Shown: piece after piece, positions 23,844 to 35,200 of the stretch | Layout: each line of letters opens with the position of its first letter | Position numbering within the stretch: position 1 is the stretch's first letter | Source: Takashimella koratensis | Lineage: Eukaryota > Basidiomycota > Tremellomycetes > Trichosporonales > Tetragoniomycetaceae | Length of the DNA stretch: 64,000 nt | Direction of reading: 5' to 3' | Assembly: GCA_003116875.1 (NCBI GenBank) | Contig: BCKT01000002.1 | Coordinates: 558,001 to 622,000 of the forward strand | Made by a program: the position numbers and the translations under genes | The notes under the pieces: model-generated | What the model was told of the DNA's origin: nothing | Seen by the model: only the letters and a program-made list of their open reading frames with translations | Databases searched by the model: none

Positions 23844-25373
23844 TTATGCGCTCCCACGGCCGGCACCACCCATGAACTGTTGAGCCCTGTACACGAGTCA
23901 GCAAGCCGCCCGGGTAAACTTGTTCACTCCATTTCCCCTCCCATTTCTCTTTTCCAACCCAAACACCCTCAACACGCCTCTTTTTGTAACCCAGCCACAA
24001 ACACTTACATGTCGCGCAAGCTCGGGTCCGACATGAGCGATGCCATATCGGGCATCCCACCTCCGCCCTGCATCTGCTCAGCCATGCGCCGGAGGTTAGG
24101 GTTCGCCATCAGCCTGTCTAAGCCTCCGTTCGCCATGAGCTGCTGCGCCCTGTGCACGTTGTCAGCTATATTCTCTTGGGTTCCTCCTTGTCATCTTCCC
24201 CCCAGACCCCACTCACATAGCCATCATCTGCGGGTTCTGCATCATCGACGCGAGGTCGGGCATCCCGCCGCCACCTCCACCGAGCCCGCCCATCATGCTC
24301 GCCAACCCGGAGAGATCAGGCATCCCGCCCGCGCCAGCGCCAGCACCTGGTGCGGGCTCGCGGTCCGAGACGGCGTTGGACGACGACTCGGCGCTCTTGG
24401 CCTTGGCAGCCGCGAGGGAGGTCTTCATGTTGCTGTTTGCTGGGTCCAGCTTGAGACCATCCTCGTACGCCTCGATGGCGTCGTCGTACTCCCCAAGCGA
24501 AAAGTGTGCGTGGCTACGAGTATGAGATCGCGTCAGCTTTTGACAAGTCGCAAGCATGGCGGTAGGAAGCGACAACCTCAAGCGCAGACTCACCCGAGAC
24601 GCGAGTACGCCTTGGAGAACGTCGGGTCGATATCAAGTGCGCTCTGAGCGTCCTCGACCGCTTTCTCGTGCTTGCCGAGTGCGCCCCATGCCGCGGCGCG
24701 GTTCGAGTAGAAGACCGGGTTCGCATCAAGCTTGATGGCCTCGGTGTACTGCTCGATAGCCGAGTCGTATAGTTTCTGAGACATGAGCTGGTTCCCCTTG
24801 GCTTTGAGGGCCTCAGCGGCGGCTTTGTCCGCCGCAGACGGGGCCGAGGGCGCGGGGGTAGCTGCAGCCGCAGGGGTGGCGGTGGAGGAGGAAGGGCCGG
24901 CGGGGGTTGAAGTGGACGCGGGAGCAGACTTGGCTTTAGTCTTCTCGAACACGTCGATGAGGCTCAGCAACGTTGCGGGCTTGAGCGAGTATGCGGATTG
25001 GTCCTCGGGAGAGTCTGGGTTGACGCCAAACGACTCGCCGATGCACTCGACTAGGTTTGAGAGAAAGAGACAAAGTCACATTGTTAGTCACGTCCTGGTG
25101 ACGCCGGATGATGAGAGAGCCAAGACTAGCTTGAAGTCGTCCTAACTCACTGGCTACCTCAAGGCCCTCGCGGTCTTCCTCCTTGACGGTTCCATCCTGC
25201 GCAGATGTTCTCAAAAATTCGATGCTAGAGTGAGGATAATGATCAGCCAAGTTTCAGGCGCCGAATAAGGTCAGACACTGCGTCGATATTTGGAATTGCT
25301 TTCGGCAGCTGCGGCTTGAGAAGGGTTTGACGTACATGTTGAAGACGAGCTGCTTCTTCCGTGCGTCTGCCAT
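23844..25373 (-). CDS. SGT2: Small glutamine-rich TPR co-chaperone Sgt2 (SGTA)
   Basis: Exons (minus): 25373-25336, 25224-25151, 25050-24594, 24513-24217, 24149-24009, 23886-23844 (349 residues). The N-terminal dimerisation domain (residues about 1-70; IIEFLRTSAQDG ... IECIGESFGV) in the family binds the Get4/Get5 ubiquitin-like domain. An Ala/Pro/Thr-rich linker leads to three TPRs (about 110-230), e.g. LKAKGNQLMSQKLYDSAIEQ, SNRAAAWGALGKHEKAVEDA and HFSLGEYDDAIEAYEDGL. The C-terminal Met/Gly/Gln-rich part with repeated MPDL..LM/ASMM and AQQLM/AQQFM segments captures tail-anchor helices for hand-over to Get3. It is a cytosolic GET-pathway component. Confidence 0.95.
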
Positions 25374-26051
25374 GGCTGCGGTGTGCTGTTTGGTTTGGAT
25401 TTGAGGTGGATAGATGAGATGAGTTGGTGAGATGTGGATGAGGGCAGGGGGCAGTGACGAGAGCGTGTAGAGTAGTGTAGCGTGTCCGGCCGACGTTGGA
25501 ATGAGCTGGAACCGGTCGGTCGAAACCATAGGGGACGAGGGCAAGTAAACATCTGGGACGCACGTTAGGGTTTCTTGCCGCAACTGATGCACAGCGGACA
25601 GGCGAGTGATCTCCGCAAAAGGGCGGAGTTGTGGCCATGCCCGACCCCTGTTTGGCTGCGCGTAAGCCAGCAACCCCGATCGAAAGGCTCCAATGACCGC
25701 ATCCTACCTATCCAGGCCGAATAACCCGGGACTCAGCGTGCTGCCCGTTTGCTTTTGCTACAAATTCATGGCGGCGAAGACTGCCCATCGCGACGGAGTT
25801 TGAAGCTTTCAGATCACAAACACGGCGCAAGCTAGCATGGACACGGGCATCGATGCCAGCGGTACGAGCTGAGATCTTGTTGTGAAGAAAGATATAAATA
25901 CGCCTCCTCGAGCACCTCGAACAAAGCCAACATCGTCATCGCTCAGCACACGAGTTGCACGCCCCTGAGGTTCTTTACTATTCCTTACATCTGAACGAGA
26001 TCATCGCCATTACCTTCACAGACTCATTGAACTCATCTCCTCCCAATAGCC
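25374..26051. promoter_or_regulatory. Divergent promoter SGT2 / aldo-keto reductase
   Basis: About 680 bp separate the two start codons. Short open frames on the minus strand are leader sequence without domains. A possible TATA-like ATATAAATA lies at about 25890, about 160 bp before the reductase start. Confidence 0.4.
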
Positions 26052-27704
26052 ATGTCCATCCTGCACCGCTCCACAATCGCTGGCGTCTCTGTTCCGTCCA
26101 TGGCCATCGGTAAGTCCTAATCCCGACAAGATTCTGAGAGGTATACTCCGGATCGGTGACAACCTTCCTGTACTGTGCCTGAGATGACAACTCGCTAATA
26201 CCTATGGATGATAGGCACTTGGGCATGGGGTGACTCAACTTGGAACTACGATCCGGCCAAGGACCTCGAGAACATTAAACAAGCTTGGCACACTTCGATT
26301 CATTCTGGTCTGAGCTTTTTCGATACTGCGTAAGTGGTTTGCTGCATCTGTGTCTGCCTCTCAGATGTGTGTCTTCCCTTTGGTCCTCTTTCCTTTCCCC
26401 CCGCTTTGTCAAGGCTTGGACTGACACTCTTCAGCGAGGCTTACGGCAAGGGCGAGTGTGAGAGGATCATCGGTGGGCTCCTGAAAGAGACGTCCGAGTC
26501 GGACCGCAAGAGCGTCTACATCGCAACCAAGTGTGAGTTCTCCTTGGATCCCCCTCCCATCATTTTCAGTAGACTGACAACATCACCTACCCACACAGTC
26601 CTCCCTTTCCCCACTCCTCAGAACTTTTTCATCTTCACACCCGCTGTCGTCCCTGCACTCAAGAAATCTCTCCAACGACTCGGTGTAGACTCGGTCGACC
26701 TGTACCTAGCAAGTCCCTCGTTGTAAAATTTCATACTCCGTCTTAGTGGAGCGCTTTGAATCCCTGTTAACCTTTGTTCAGATCCATAGTGCCTCGGGCC
26801 CTCACTCGGTCGAGAGCCTAGGTGAACAGCTTGCCAAATGTGTTCAACTCGGGCTCGCCAAAGCTGTCGGTGTATCCAACTTCAACAAAGACGAGCTGTA
26901 CGTCAACCTTTCGTTTCAATCTGTTGATGACGATGAGCACCTCTGACATTTCACAGTATCCGTATCCACAACGTTCTTGAGAAACACAACGTCAAGCTTA
27001 GCTGTAACCAAATCGAGTACAGTCTCCTTCGTCAACACCCGGAAGAGAACGGGCTTCTTTCGTGGATGAAGGAGCACGATGTAGCGTGTCTTGCGTGTAA
27101 GTTGGTCTGAGCATCGGATAGATGTAAAACTGTGATTGACACAATTAGATTCACCCTTAGGTATGGGTCGACTCACGGGCAAGTACAGTGCGGCGAACCC
27201 ACCGCCGAAGAAACGATGGTACGTTATTCTGCCTCTCCCAAGACCTACACCTTCACCCTCTGTGTTATGGCGCGAGCCCATGCTAACATCACACAGGCTG
27301 GCCAACCACCAAACATGGGAAGAGCTCGACCCACTCATTCAAGAGCTCAAATCAATCGCGGAAACCCACGGCGTCACTCCCTCTGCCGTCGCCATCAACT
27401 GGGTCATCTGCAAAGGTGCCATCCCACTTGGCGGTGCAAGAAACTCACAGCAGGCTGAGCAGGTGAGCAAGTTCTCTCATCAGCATCGTCCCGAGGGTCG
27501 GCAGATCAACGTATAGGGATTTGTGCTGATAACTACAGAATGCCAAAGCACTTACGTTCACTCTGACTGAGGAGGAAGTGAAACGGCTCAGTGCGCTTGG
27601 ATTCGCCGGGAAGACGTGAGTGCTCTACACGATTCCCTCCTTTCCACCGCTTGTGAGACATCGCTAACATGCTCCTCAGCGGCCGATTCTGGCAGCACGG
27701 ATAG
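26052..27704 (+). CDS. Aldo/keto reductase
   Basis: Exons: 26052-26109, 26215-26329, 26435-26532, 26599-26708, 26782-26897, 26957-27096, 27149-27218, 27297-27462, 27539-27615, 27680-27704 (324 residues). It is an NADPH-dependent TIM-barrel oxidoreductase. The catalytic tetrad is complete: FFDTAEAYG (Asp, Tyr), YIATKF (Lys), DLYLIHS (His). Further signatures are AVGVSNFNKDEL, NQIEYSLL and YSPLGMGRLTGKY. It is closer to the AKR group typified by pyridoxal reductases and plant plastid AKRs (FLPFP after the catalytic Lys, GPHSVESLGE) than to the xylose reductase group; the substrate is unknown. Intron 4 appears to use a GC donor (GCAAGT at 26709). Confidence 0.9.
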
Positions 27705-27903
27705 GTGATTTCACCATTTTTAGCCCGGGAGCAAAGGCCGCAACGCTCTCTTTTCATAACTTTTATTTCCTATCATCTAATCGTCCCTTATAGATAATCA
27801 GTGATCACCTGTTTCGATCGTCCATGCTATTGTATGCGTTACACGATACCAGTGATCCTAAGATACGATACTATGGCTACAAACTGATGATAGCTCCCTT
27901 CTG
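27705..27903. other. Convergent 3' region
   Basis: About 200 bp between the stops of the aldo/keto reductase and REV1, presumably shared 3' UTR and termination signals. Nothing else was seen. Confidence 0.5.
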
Positions 27904-30900
27904 TTACACCTTTAGTGGCGCGCCTAGTGTCGCGACAGCAATCTTATCCACATCCGCCTTGAACCGCCACCAAGTTTCCCACCACATTCTCCTCACCTGC
28001 TCGTCCCTATCCATGGTCTCCACATCTCTTCCCTCTCTCTCCCCTTCCCTTTCTCCCTGCCCTTCCCATTCACCCAATTCACCAACCTCATCAATCCCTA
28101 CTACCTCTTTCAACACGCTTCTCATATACCTCAAGACATCGACTACATCACCTACACCACCTACACCACCTTCCTTGCCCATACACTTCCTTAAATATGC
28201 GCCTACTTTATCCGCGTCTTTCTTGGCTGGTCCCGAGGTCGCGCGGGAGTCGATCCACTTCCGGACAGTAGCCATGACTTCCTCGCTTGATCGAGCGGAG
28301 AAGAGGGCCGGCCGGGTGGGACAGGGTCGGACGATGGATGGAGCAACTCGTCTTTGGCCAGGTGGGATAGATGGTGAGCGATGAGAGGGAGGAGAAACAG
28401 AAGTAGTGGTCGATGCTTCCCGCCGGCGTTCACGTTCTCGTACACGCAAGCGCGATGTATCCGCAGGACGATGGAGGAGCTTGCGATGTCGGTGTCGTTC
28501 TCGTTCTTGACTAATCACTTCGATCTGCACGTCGTCTGGGAGTTGTCCAAAGACTTCGGGATCCAGGCCGAGCTCCTCGATCTCTGAAACGCTGTATTTG
28601 CCGACCTTCTTATCGATATCAACCTTGGTCTTCGGGGCCGTGCTCATAACCGCCTCATTGTCTCCTTCAGTGCCGGCCCTTGCCCAAGCCCCGTAGAGAG
28701 GTAATTCAGCTACTGCTGTCGCTTTCAACTGCGTCTTGAGCTTTGGTCGGAGCTGGCGTGTAATGTGCGCGGCCGCGTGTTTCCCGGCACCGGTCGACGT
28801 CCCAGGTTGATTCGAAACAACCTCCACCTCTGGCACCGCAGACTCCTTGCCAATCTTCTCAGCGGCCCGCCTCTTCACAGCCGCCCGGGTCTGAGCGTGG
28901 TCACGCTTTACCTCCTCTTGAAGCTCCAGTGGAAGCGCAGCGAGGAAATCCGGGTCGATGCCTTCTGACGACGCGGTAGGCACGAGAAGGCGCGAGGGGC
29001 CCGCGATCGGGGTCGGTGTAGGGCTACGTGGACCCGGTGGGGACGGTGACGGAGAAATCTGGATGATTTCAGATTCATTGTCATCGATCTCGGGCTTTGC
29101 CGGCGCCGCGACTGGCAACACAGAACGCTCGTCTCCAGGGGGGTCTGAATTGATCCGGCGCTGAACAAGTCGATCGGTGCTCTGGATCTTTGGCACAAAC
29201 TTCAGCGTCGGCTGCCCTGGGTCCCTCTCAATGACCTTGGTCCCACTCTCCGAATCAAGCTTGGTCACTTGGATCCCCACGCCTCGGAGCTCGACGGGAT
29301 CCGGGCGCATCGCCTGGAGGAGCTTGACACTCTCGTTGCCTAGAATCAAAGAGTCGTCGGTTGCTGCGCCATTCTTCCCAATCGTTGCGGACCGGTTTGA
29401 CGTTTCGCACCACCCGTGACCGAGAAACTAGAATAGGAATCAGACGCTTGTTTCCTGCTGGGCAGATAGATATAACTCACTTTTGGCGGCTCAATCGGGG
29501 CGTCTGGGTGACGTGTCATGAGTTTGAGTGTGAGCAGGCGACCTCGTACGTTGATCTCTTTCATCCTCTTTGACACTTCAGCCGCCAAGTCTCGAACATA
29601 GGTCTCTGCTTGTTCCTGCGTTCGAAACCTGATTCCATACTACTCAAACTTTGTCAGCCTGTACATACCAGCCATAGAACGGCGCGACTCACGTTCATTT
29701 CCGCGCTGATACTCTTGCGCTCCTTGTCTGGCTCAAGTTTGCGACTATCCACGCCGCGGAGATACCCCCAGACCGTATCCCCAGTCTTGGGTCCGAGAAG
29801 GCGTTTGAATGCATCTTTAGTGACCACGAGGAGTTCTCCGCATTTGGTCGAATTGAATTTCTCTTCAATCTTGTTACGAGTGGAGTGGCCGATGGAAGGG
29901 AGGTCGTCAACGTCAAGAGGCGCGAGGAAGTCGGGGATGGCTTCGGGGAGAATACGGTGTGCCCCCGCTGGCTTGGCACGCCGCGTAGCTAGTTTTGCGA
30001 GTAGGATGTTATGCGATATCCCGATTGAGACTGGAAGTCAATATGATCAGCCTGTCCTATGGTCGGGTAATAGCTGAGGCTGGACCCACCTTCACAGCCC
30101 GTCTCGTTTCGAACATCAGAACGAATCTTCTCCGCCAGCTCGACAGCTGGATCCCGGATGGCATTGTCAGTGACAACGACCGACGCGTCCTCTGGAGCGA
30201 TTTCGATCGCCCCCACAGCGGTCGTCACATCAATGAGGGCCTCGTCTATACTGACCGCCTGCAGCTGGTCCGCGTAACCCATCAGGACGGTATAAAAGGC
30301 GAGTGAGAATTTTTTATACGTCTCGAACTCGTACCTGTTGTTGTGAGTCTACATAATCCCAAGCGTGGAGAGAACAGCACTTACGGGATAGTCTTCAGAT
30401 CGTTCCCGACCAGCTGAGTAGCACGACCCAGGCTCATCCCGTTCTTCACGCCCTTTGCTCTTGCCTCGTAGCTAGCGCTTGCAATCTCGGACGTACTATT
30501 CTCCCCCTTTGCCGTCGAATGGCACACTACGGCCGGTTTGCCGCGGAGTTCAGGCCTTGTCGCCAGTCCACAGGAAACGAAGAACGCGTCAAAGTCGACG
30601 TGAAAAATCACTTTCTCCCGACTCTGGATATCCACGTCTCCCGCTCCGGCCATCCGAGGGAGCTGTGCGTTGGACAGAGACAGCGCCGAGGTCGGGACTG
30701 AGACGGAGGAAGAGAGGGACGGCCGGGTAAGCGCTAGCGATTCGGATCGGCTCTGGGCGGCAGCTACGAGTACGCGTAATTCCGACTTCCAGGTAGCCAG
30801 GTGGTGAAGTCGGCTGTTCTGGTAATATCCATCGATATATCCATTCTCGTTCCCTCGTTCAGCGGTATTCTTACTCCTCCACTCGCTATCACGCATCATC

Positions 30901-32087
30901 CGAGCCGCTTCTTCGTTGGCCTCTTTGGTGTAGTAGTGTTCCCATGCACCTTCGGGTCGCTGGGTCTTGTTCGGTGCGGGGCTCTTGGGAGGCACACCAG
31001 GCTTGCCAACGGGCTGCCCGGGGCTGATTGGGATAGGGGCCGGTTTGGGTGGTCGAAAAAGGCTTTGCGCCGCCGCGGAAGGGTTGACGGTTGGGATAGG
31101 TGGCGATGAGCGCAAGGGTGAGGTCGGTATTGAGGGCAGATCTGGCATTCGATTGTAATCATCTGCTTCTCCACCACTTTTATCCTGTTCAGCTCGGTCC
31201 ACACCCTCTCGCTGCGTTGCTTTCTGGGACGTGCCCGCCAAGAACCCCTGCAGTCCCTTTCTCCCACTCTCCTCCCAACCCCCCTGGACCTGCAACTTCC
31301 ACTTTGACCAATCCAGCACCTTGCCCTGCGCACAGCTCTCCACGATCCAACCCTCTCTCACTACTCTATACTTCTCAAACTCTCGAAACTTGGACTGAGT
31401 CAACATCGGCGCGATGATGAATTTCACCATCCCCTTGCTGCGAAGGTACGGGCGGACTTCACCTCCTCGCTGGAGAATGAGCTTGCGAAGCTCTTCCATT
31501 GGCGGGTGCGTGTTGCCGTTGATATAGAAGCTGAGACCCGTAAAGATCTGGGGGAGGTCGGAGGAAGCAGAGGCGAGAGCGATGTCGCGGTTTTGGTTTT
31601 GCACTTTGATCTCTTTCTTGCGCATATAGTCGCCAATGTCACCGAACCGGTTGGGAGCGTATTCGGGGTTGGCGAGGTAGGCGTGGGGGTCGGAAGGGTC
31701 GAGAGGGACTAGGCGATTGGGAAGGTAGCTGAGGTTAGTCCGAGTGGAGTTTTGGCGGCGGTTGAGGTCGGCGTCGAATGCGTCGAGGTGATCGTGATCG
31801 GCGGTATTCTTCCCTGACTGATCCTCGTCTAGATCCTCCTCGAGCTCGGGATCGAAGCGAGCTCGCTTCTTCACTCGTCCCGATCCCGCCGCCCCAACTT
31901 GAATCTTCTTCGCCTCAGGTCCGTCCCCTTCACCTCTCTCATCACGTAGCACATGCTTGACGGGCGTGTGAGGTTCCGCGGCCTGATATGTGGCTTTAGC
32001 TGCCTCTGCCCAGAATGACGGCGACGAGATCGGGAACGACGATGAGGCAGTCGACGAGGCCGGCTGGTCGTTTGATCGCTGTGACAT
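27904..32087 (-). CDS. REV1: DNA repair protein REV1 (Y-family deoxycytidyl transferase)
   Basis: Exons (minus): 32087-30385, 30334-30090, 30030-29693, 29639-29481, 29427-27904 (1322 residues). Domain order: BRCT at about 180-275 (IFTGLSFYINGNTHPP ... VREGWIVESCAQGKVLDWSKW); Y-family palm and fingers from about 490 (FHVDFDAFFVSCGLATRPEL, then QAVSIDEALIDV with the catalytic acidic pair); thumb (FLAPLDVDDLPSIGHSTRNKI); little finger to about 880. Two ubiquitin-binding motifs follow: IDPDFLAALPLELQEEV (about 970) and LDPEVFGQLPDDVQIEV (about 1100). A C-terminal helical domain (from about 1215) in the family recruits Pol zeta via Rev7. It inserts dCMP opposite abasic and damaged sites and organises translesion synthesis. 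Confidence 0.96.
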
Positions 32088-32459
32088 GTTGCGCCAGTGT
32101 GATGTAGGTGGAGGGCGGCTGTCATTGGCGTCGATGATGAGCTGTGAGCATGGTCATGGTCATGGTCATTGATGATTTTGTTCAAGTGGCGAGGTCAAGG
32201 TGAATGCCGGTTGAGTCATATAGCGAGCCACGTGACGTGCACGTGACCCGGAGATACGGAATAACCCCACTCCTCACTGGATATACATTGAATCGGCTGA
32301 AACCGATAGAAATGAATCTCCGCGGCATCACCGGAACGGGAAGACTCCCCGCTTTAGCACCCATATCTCATTTCTCATTGCCCACCCTTGCATCCATTCA
32401 CCATCTCTCACCCATCTCCTCATCCCTCATCACCCTCCCCATCCCATCCCGACGTCGCG
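32088..32459. promoter_or_regulatory. Divergent promoter REV1 / carboxypeptidase S with paired CACGTG
   Basis: This is 372 bp between opposing starts. Two perfect CACGTG E-boxes lie at 32229-32234 and 32240-32245, 11 bp centre to centre with a 5-bp gap. In fungi such sites bind Cbf1- or Pho4-type bHLH factors. A related pair with the same spacing lies in the divergent promoter near 62920. Confidence 0.55.
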
Positions 32460-34499
32460 ATGGAGAAGCAGTCGTACTCGGCAAAGTACTCTCTCCTCCC
32501 TCCTCCAGGAGTCGCTCCGGGGCAGGAACGAGTCGAACTCTCCACCACAGCTACGTCCACCCCATCGCGCTCATCGCGCTCTCGGCACCTCGCTTTCATT
32601 CCACTTGTTGCACTGCTCTTTTTCCTCGCTCGATCTGTCAAGCTCTCCCCAGCGTCTGACAGCTTGCTTAATGCTCAACTTCTCAACGAAGCGAAATGCC
32701 CTGCCCAACCTGGCCCGCTCGACGTGGGTTCCAACTGGGACCCAGTGACGGACGACGCCTACGGTGCGCTCGCTGCGAAGCGACTTTCCAAGGCGGTCCA
32801 AATCCATACCGTCTCCACAGACGACCTACCCGCTGATCCGGCAGACCCCAAGTTTGACGGCCACTACGACCTTGCGCATTTCTTTGAGACCGAGTACACG
32901 AAAATTTACGAAGCTCTCGAGCACGAGGCGGTGAACACCCATGCCCACCTGTTCACATGGAAGGGGAGTAACCCGTCTCTCAAACCGATCATGCTTATGG
33001 CGCACACCGACACAGTCCCTGTCAACCCGGCTACCGAAAGTCTATGGACGTACCCTCCCTTCTCCGGTGCAATCTCCGTCAATGCTACGAAAGAGACGCC
33101 TGGGACATGGATCTGGGGGCGAGGGAGCAGCGACTGCAAGAATTCGCTCGTTGGTATCCTCGGCGCTGTTGAGCGTCTCGTCTCGGAAGGGTTCCAACCG
33201 GAACGTACCATCCTGATCTCATACGGCTTTGATGAGGAGGTGGGTAGGACATTCAGCGATCGTATGAGCTGTAAGGTCCAAGGCTGACTGTGTTGGACAG
33301 ATCGGCGGACTTCGCGGGACTGCCCACGTCGCTTCAGTGATTGAGGAGAAATACGGCAAAGGTGGTGTTGAGTTCCTCATTGACGAGGGCTTCTCGGGCA
33401 TTGAGGAGGAGTACGGGACGACCTTTGCCAGCCTGGGCATGGCCGAGAAAGGCAGTGTCAATTTCAAGCTTGTCGTCGAGACTTTGGGCGGTCACTCGAG
33501 TGTCCCGCCTCAGCACACCGGTAGTGAGTAGACAGATGGATGAAATCTGCAGGCAATAATCTCCTAATTCTCGTCCAGTCGGCTACATGTCGCTCTTCCT
33601 CGCCGCGCTTGAGAAGAAGCCGTTCAAGCCTACTCTCGAGGCGGCGTCGCCATACCTCAAGTATCTGTCGTGCTTATCCGAGCACGCGCCCGAGTACCCT
33701 GCCTCGCTCCGCCGCAAAGTTCAGGACCCGAAGGCTTGGCCCAAGCTCGCAAAGGAACTCGCTGGCGCGGACCGCAGGGTCAACAGTTTCCTCGCGACCA
33801 CGACGGCTATTGACCTCATCAGCGGTGGTGTCAAGGTTAACGCCCTCCCTGAAGTCGTCGAGGGTAAGTTCCACACCACTAGCTCGTGATGCCATCTTAC
33901 ACTTGATATAGCTACCACCAACCACCGAATCTCATTCACGTCCTCTGTCAACGCGACGCAGGACCACATGATCTCTATTCTCGAGCCGCTCGCAGCAGAG
34001 CTCGGTTTCACGTTCTCCGCTTTCACCGAGGGAGCCGTGAACAAGTCGGCCAAGCACCTTGACATCAGCACTGGTGGGACTTATAAGGGTCTTGAACCCG
34101 CACCGATCACGCCTTCCAATTCGTCGGCGTTTGCGTTCATTGCTGGTACTATCAAGACCGTGTTTGGCAAGGATGTCGTGGTTAGCCCCACGGGAATGTA
34201 CGGTGAGCACGGCGTGTCAAAGATCTGGAGTCTTGGATGCTGATAGGTACGTCGTAGCCAACACGGACACTTCAAGAACTTGGAACCTTACGCAGCACAT
34301 CTATCGTTTCACCCCGGCCCGTGTAGACCAGACGCTCAACCAACACACTGTCGACGAGGTGAGTAGGAGTTGAAGGGCGAGGCTTGCTAAGGAACAATGG
34401 TCTAACCCAATGTCACAGCGGATCAGCCTCGAGGCGCACCTCTACACCACTCGGTTCTATTACAAGCTTCTCGCGAACACCGAAGGGTGGAGTGCTTGA
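32460..34499 (+). CDS. CPS1: Vacuolar carboxypeptidase S (Gly-Xaa carboxypeptidase, M20)
   Basis: Exons: 32460-33239, 33301-33523, 33579-33863, 33912-34202, 34258-34358, 34419-34499 (586 residues). Residues about 45-62 (LAFIPLVALLFFLARS) form the N-terminal signal anchor typical of Cps1, delivered to the vacuole through multivesicular bodies. The M20 zinc ligands and base are present: MAHTDTVPV (His), GRGSSDCKNSL (Asp), SYGFDEEIGG (Glu pair), and FLIDEGF later. Dimerisation-domain signatures include GGHSSVPPQHTGIGYMS. It releases C-terminal residues from peptides for nitrogen supply. I chose the second donor of exon 2 (GTGAGT at 33524) and the second acceptor of exon 5, because the first options give a worse family fit or a stop. 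Confidence 0.93.
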
Positions 34500-35200
34500 G
34501 CATATTGCTACCTGAAAAGAACAACGGCGCTTTCAAGTCTGGCGGCGCATTTGGCATGGAGGACGGGGCCAATCCGCAAGGCTTTACCAGCGCAAAGATG
34601 CTCCAATGCAGAAGAAGAGAAAAAAAGGTCAGATAGACTGAGTAGAATACACGTCAGACGAGGAAACTAGGCGCTAGGGTAGTGAAAGTGGTGGACGAGC
34701 TCGGAGGAAGCAGTCGTGTTTTGTTTTGACAACAGATTGTAGCTTTTCGGTCGGTTCCGTCGAGTCAGTTGAAACAATGCAATTCCTAGAAAGACGGTTG
34801 GACGGCCCGGGCTCTAGGATTTGATATGATGCTGAGATTGAGAGGCGAGGGAAGCACACGAGAGGAGAGAAAATGGAGGGGCTAAGAAGGGTAGCGAGGG
34901 TCTGAAGTAGAGCCGAATAAACCTGGTCATCTCGGGCCACAAACAGCGGCACCAGCATCGCTGCTTACCTTTCTCCATTGTTACCTTCTCCAATGTTACC
35001 TTTTGTCCTTCATTTCTACGATTCTTCACTTTTGAACAATCTCCCGGGAACGCAAAAGGTCATTTGGGACGTCTCAGACCTCTTCTTACAGACACCAAAC
35101 AAATCCTACAAGATCATCCCAGGGAAAAGCGATTTGCATGAACATGCTATGCTGCAGACGCCCTCGTACGTCATAATGTGATGATAATCTTGGTCTCCTA
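34500..35200. other. Convergent intergenic region
   Basis: About 700 bp between the stops of carboxypeptidase S and PCF11. It is AT-richer than the genes around it and holds no supported frame; it is presumably 3' UTR for both. Confidence 0.5.

Noticed and set aside
32388..32459. Upstream in-frame extension of carboxypeptidase S
   Set aside because: The extension begins with TTG, not ATG, and is Ser/Pro/His leader sequence; 32460 is the first ATG in frame.
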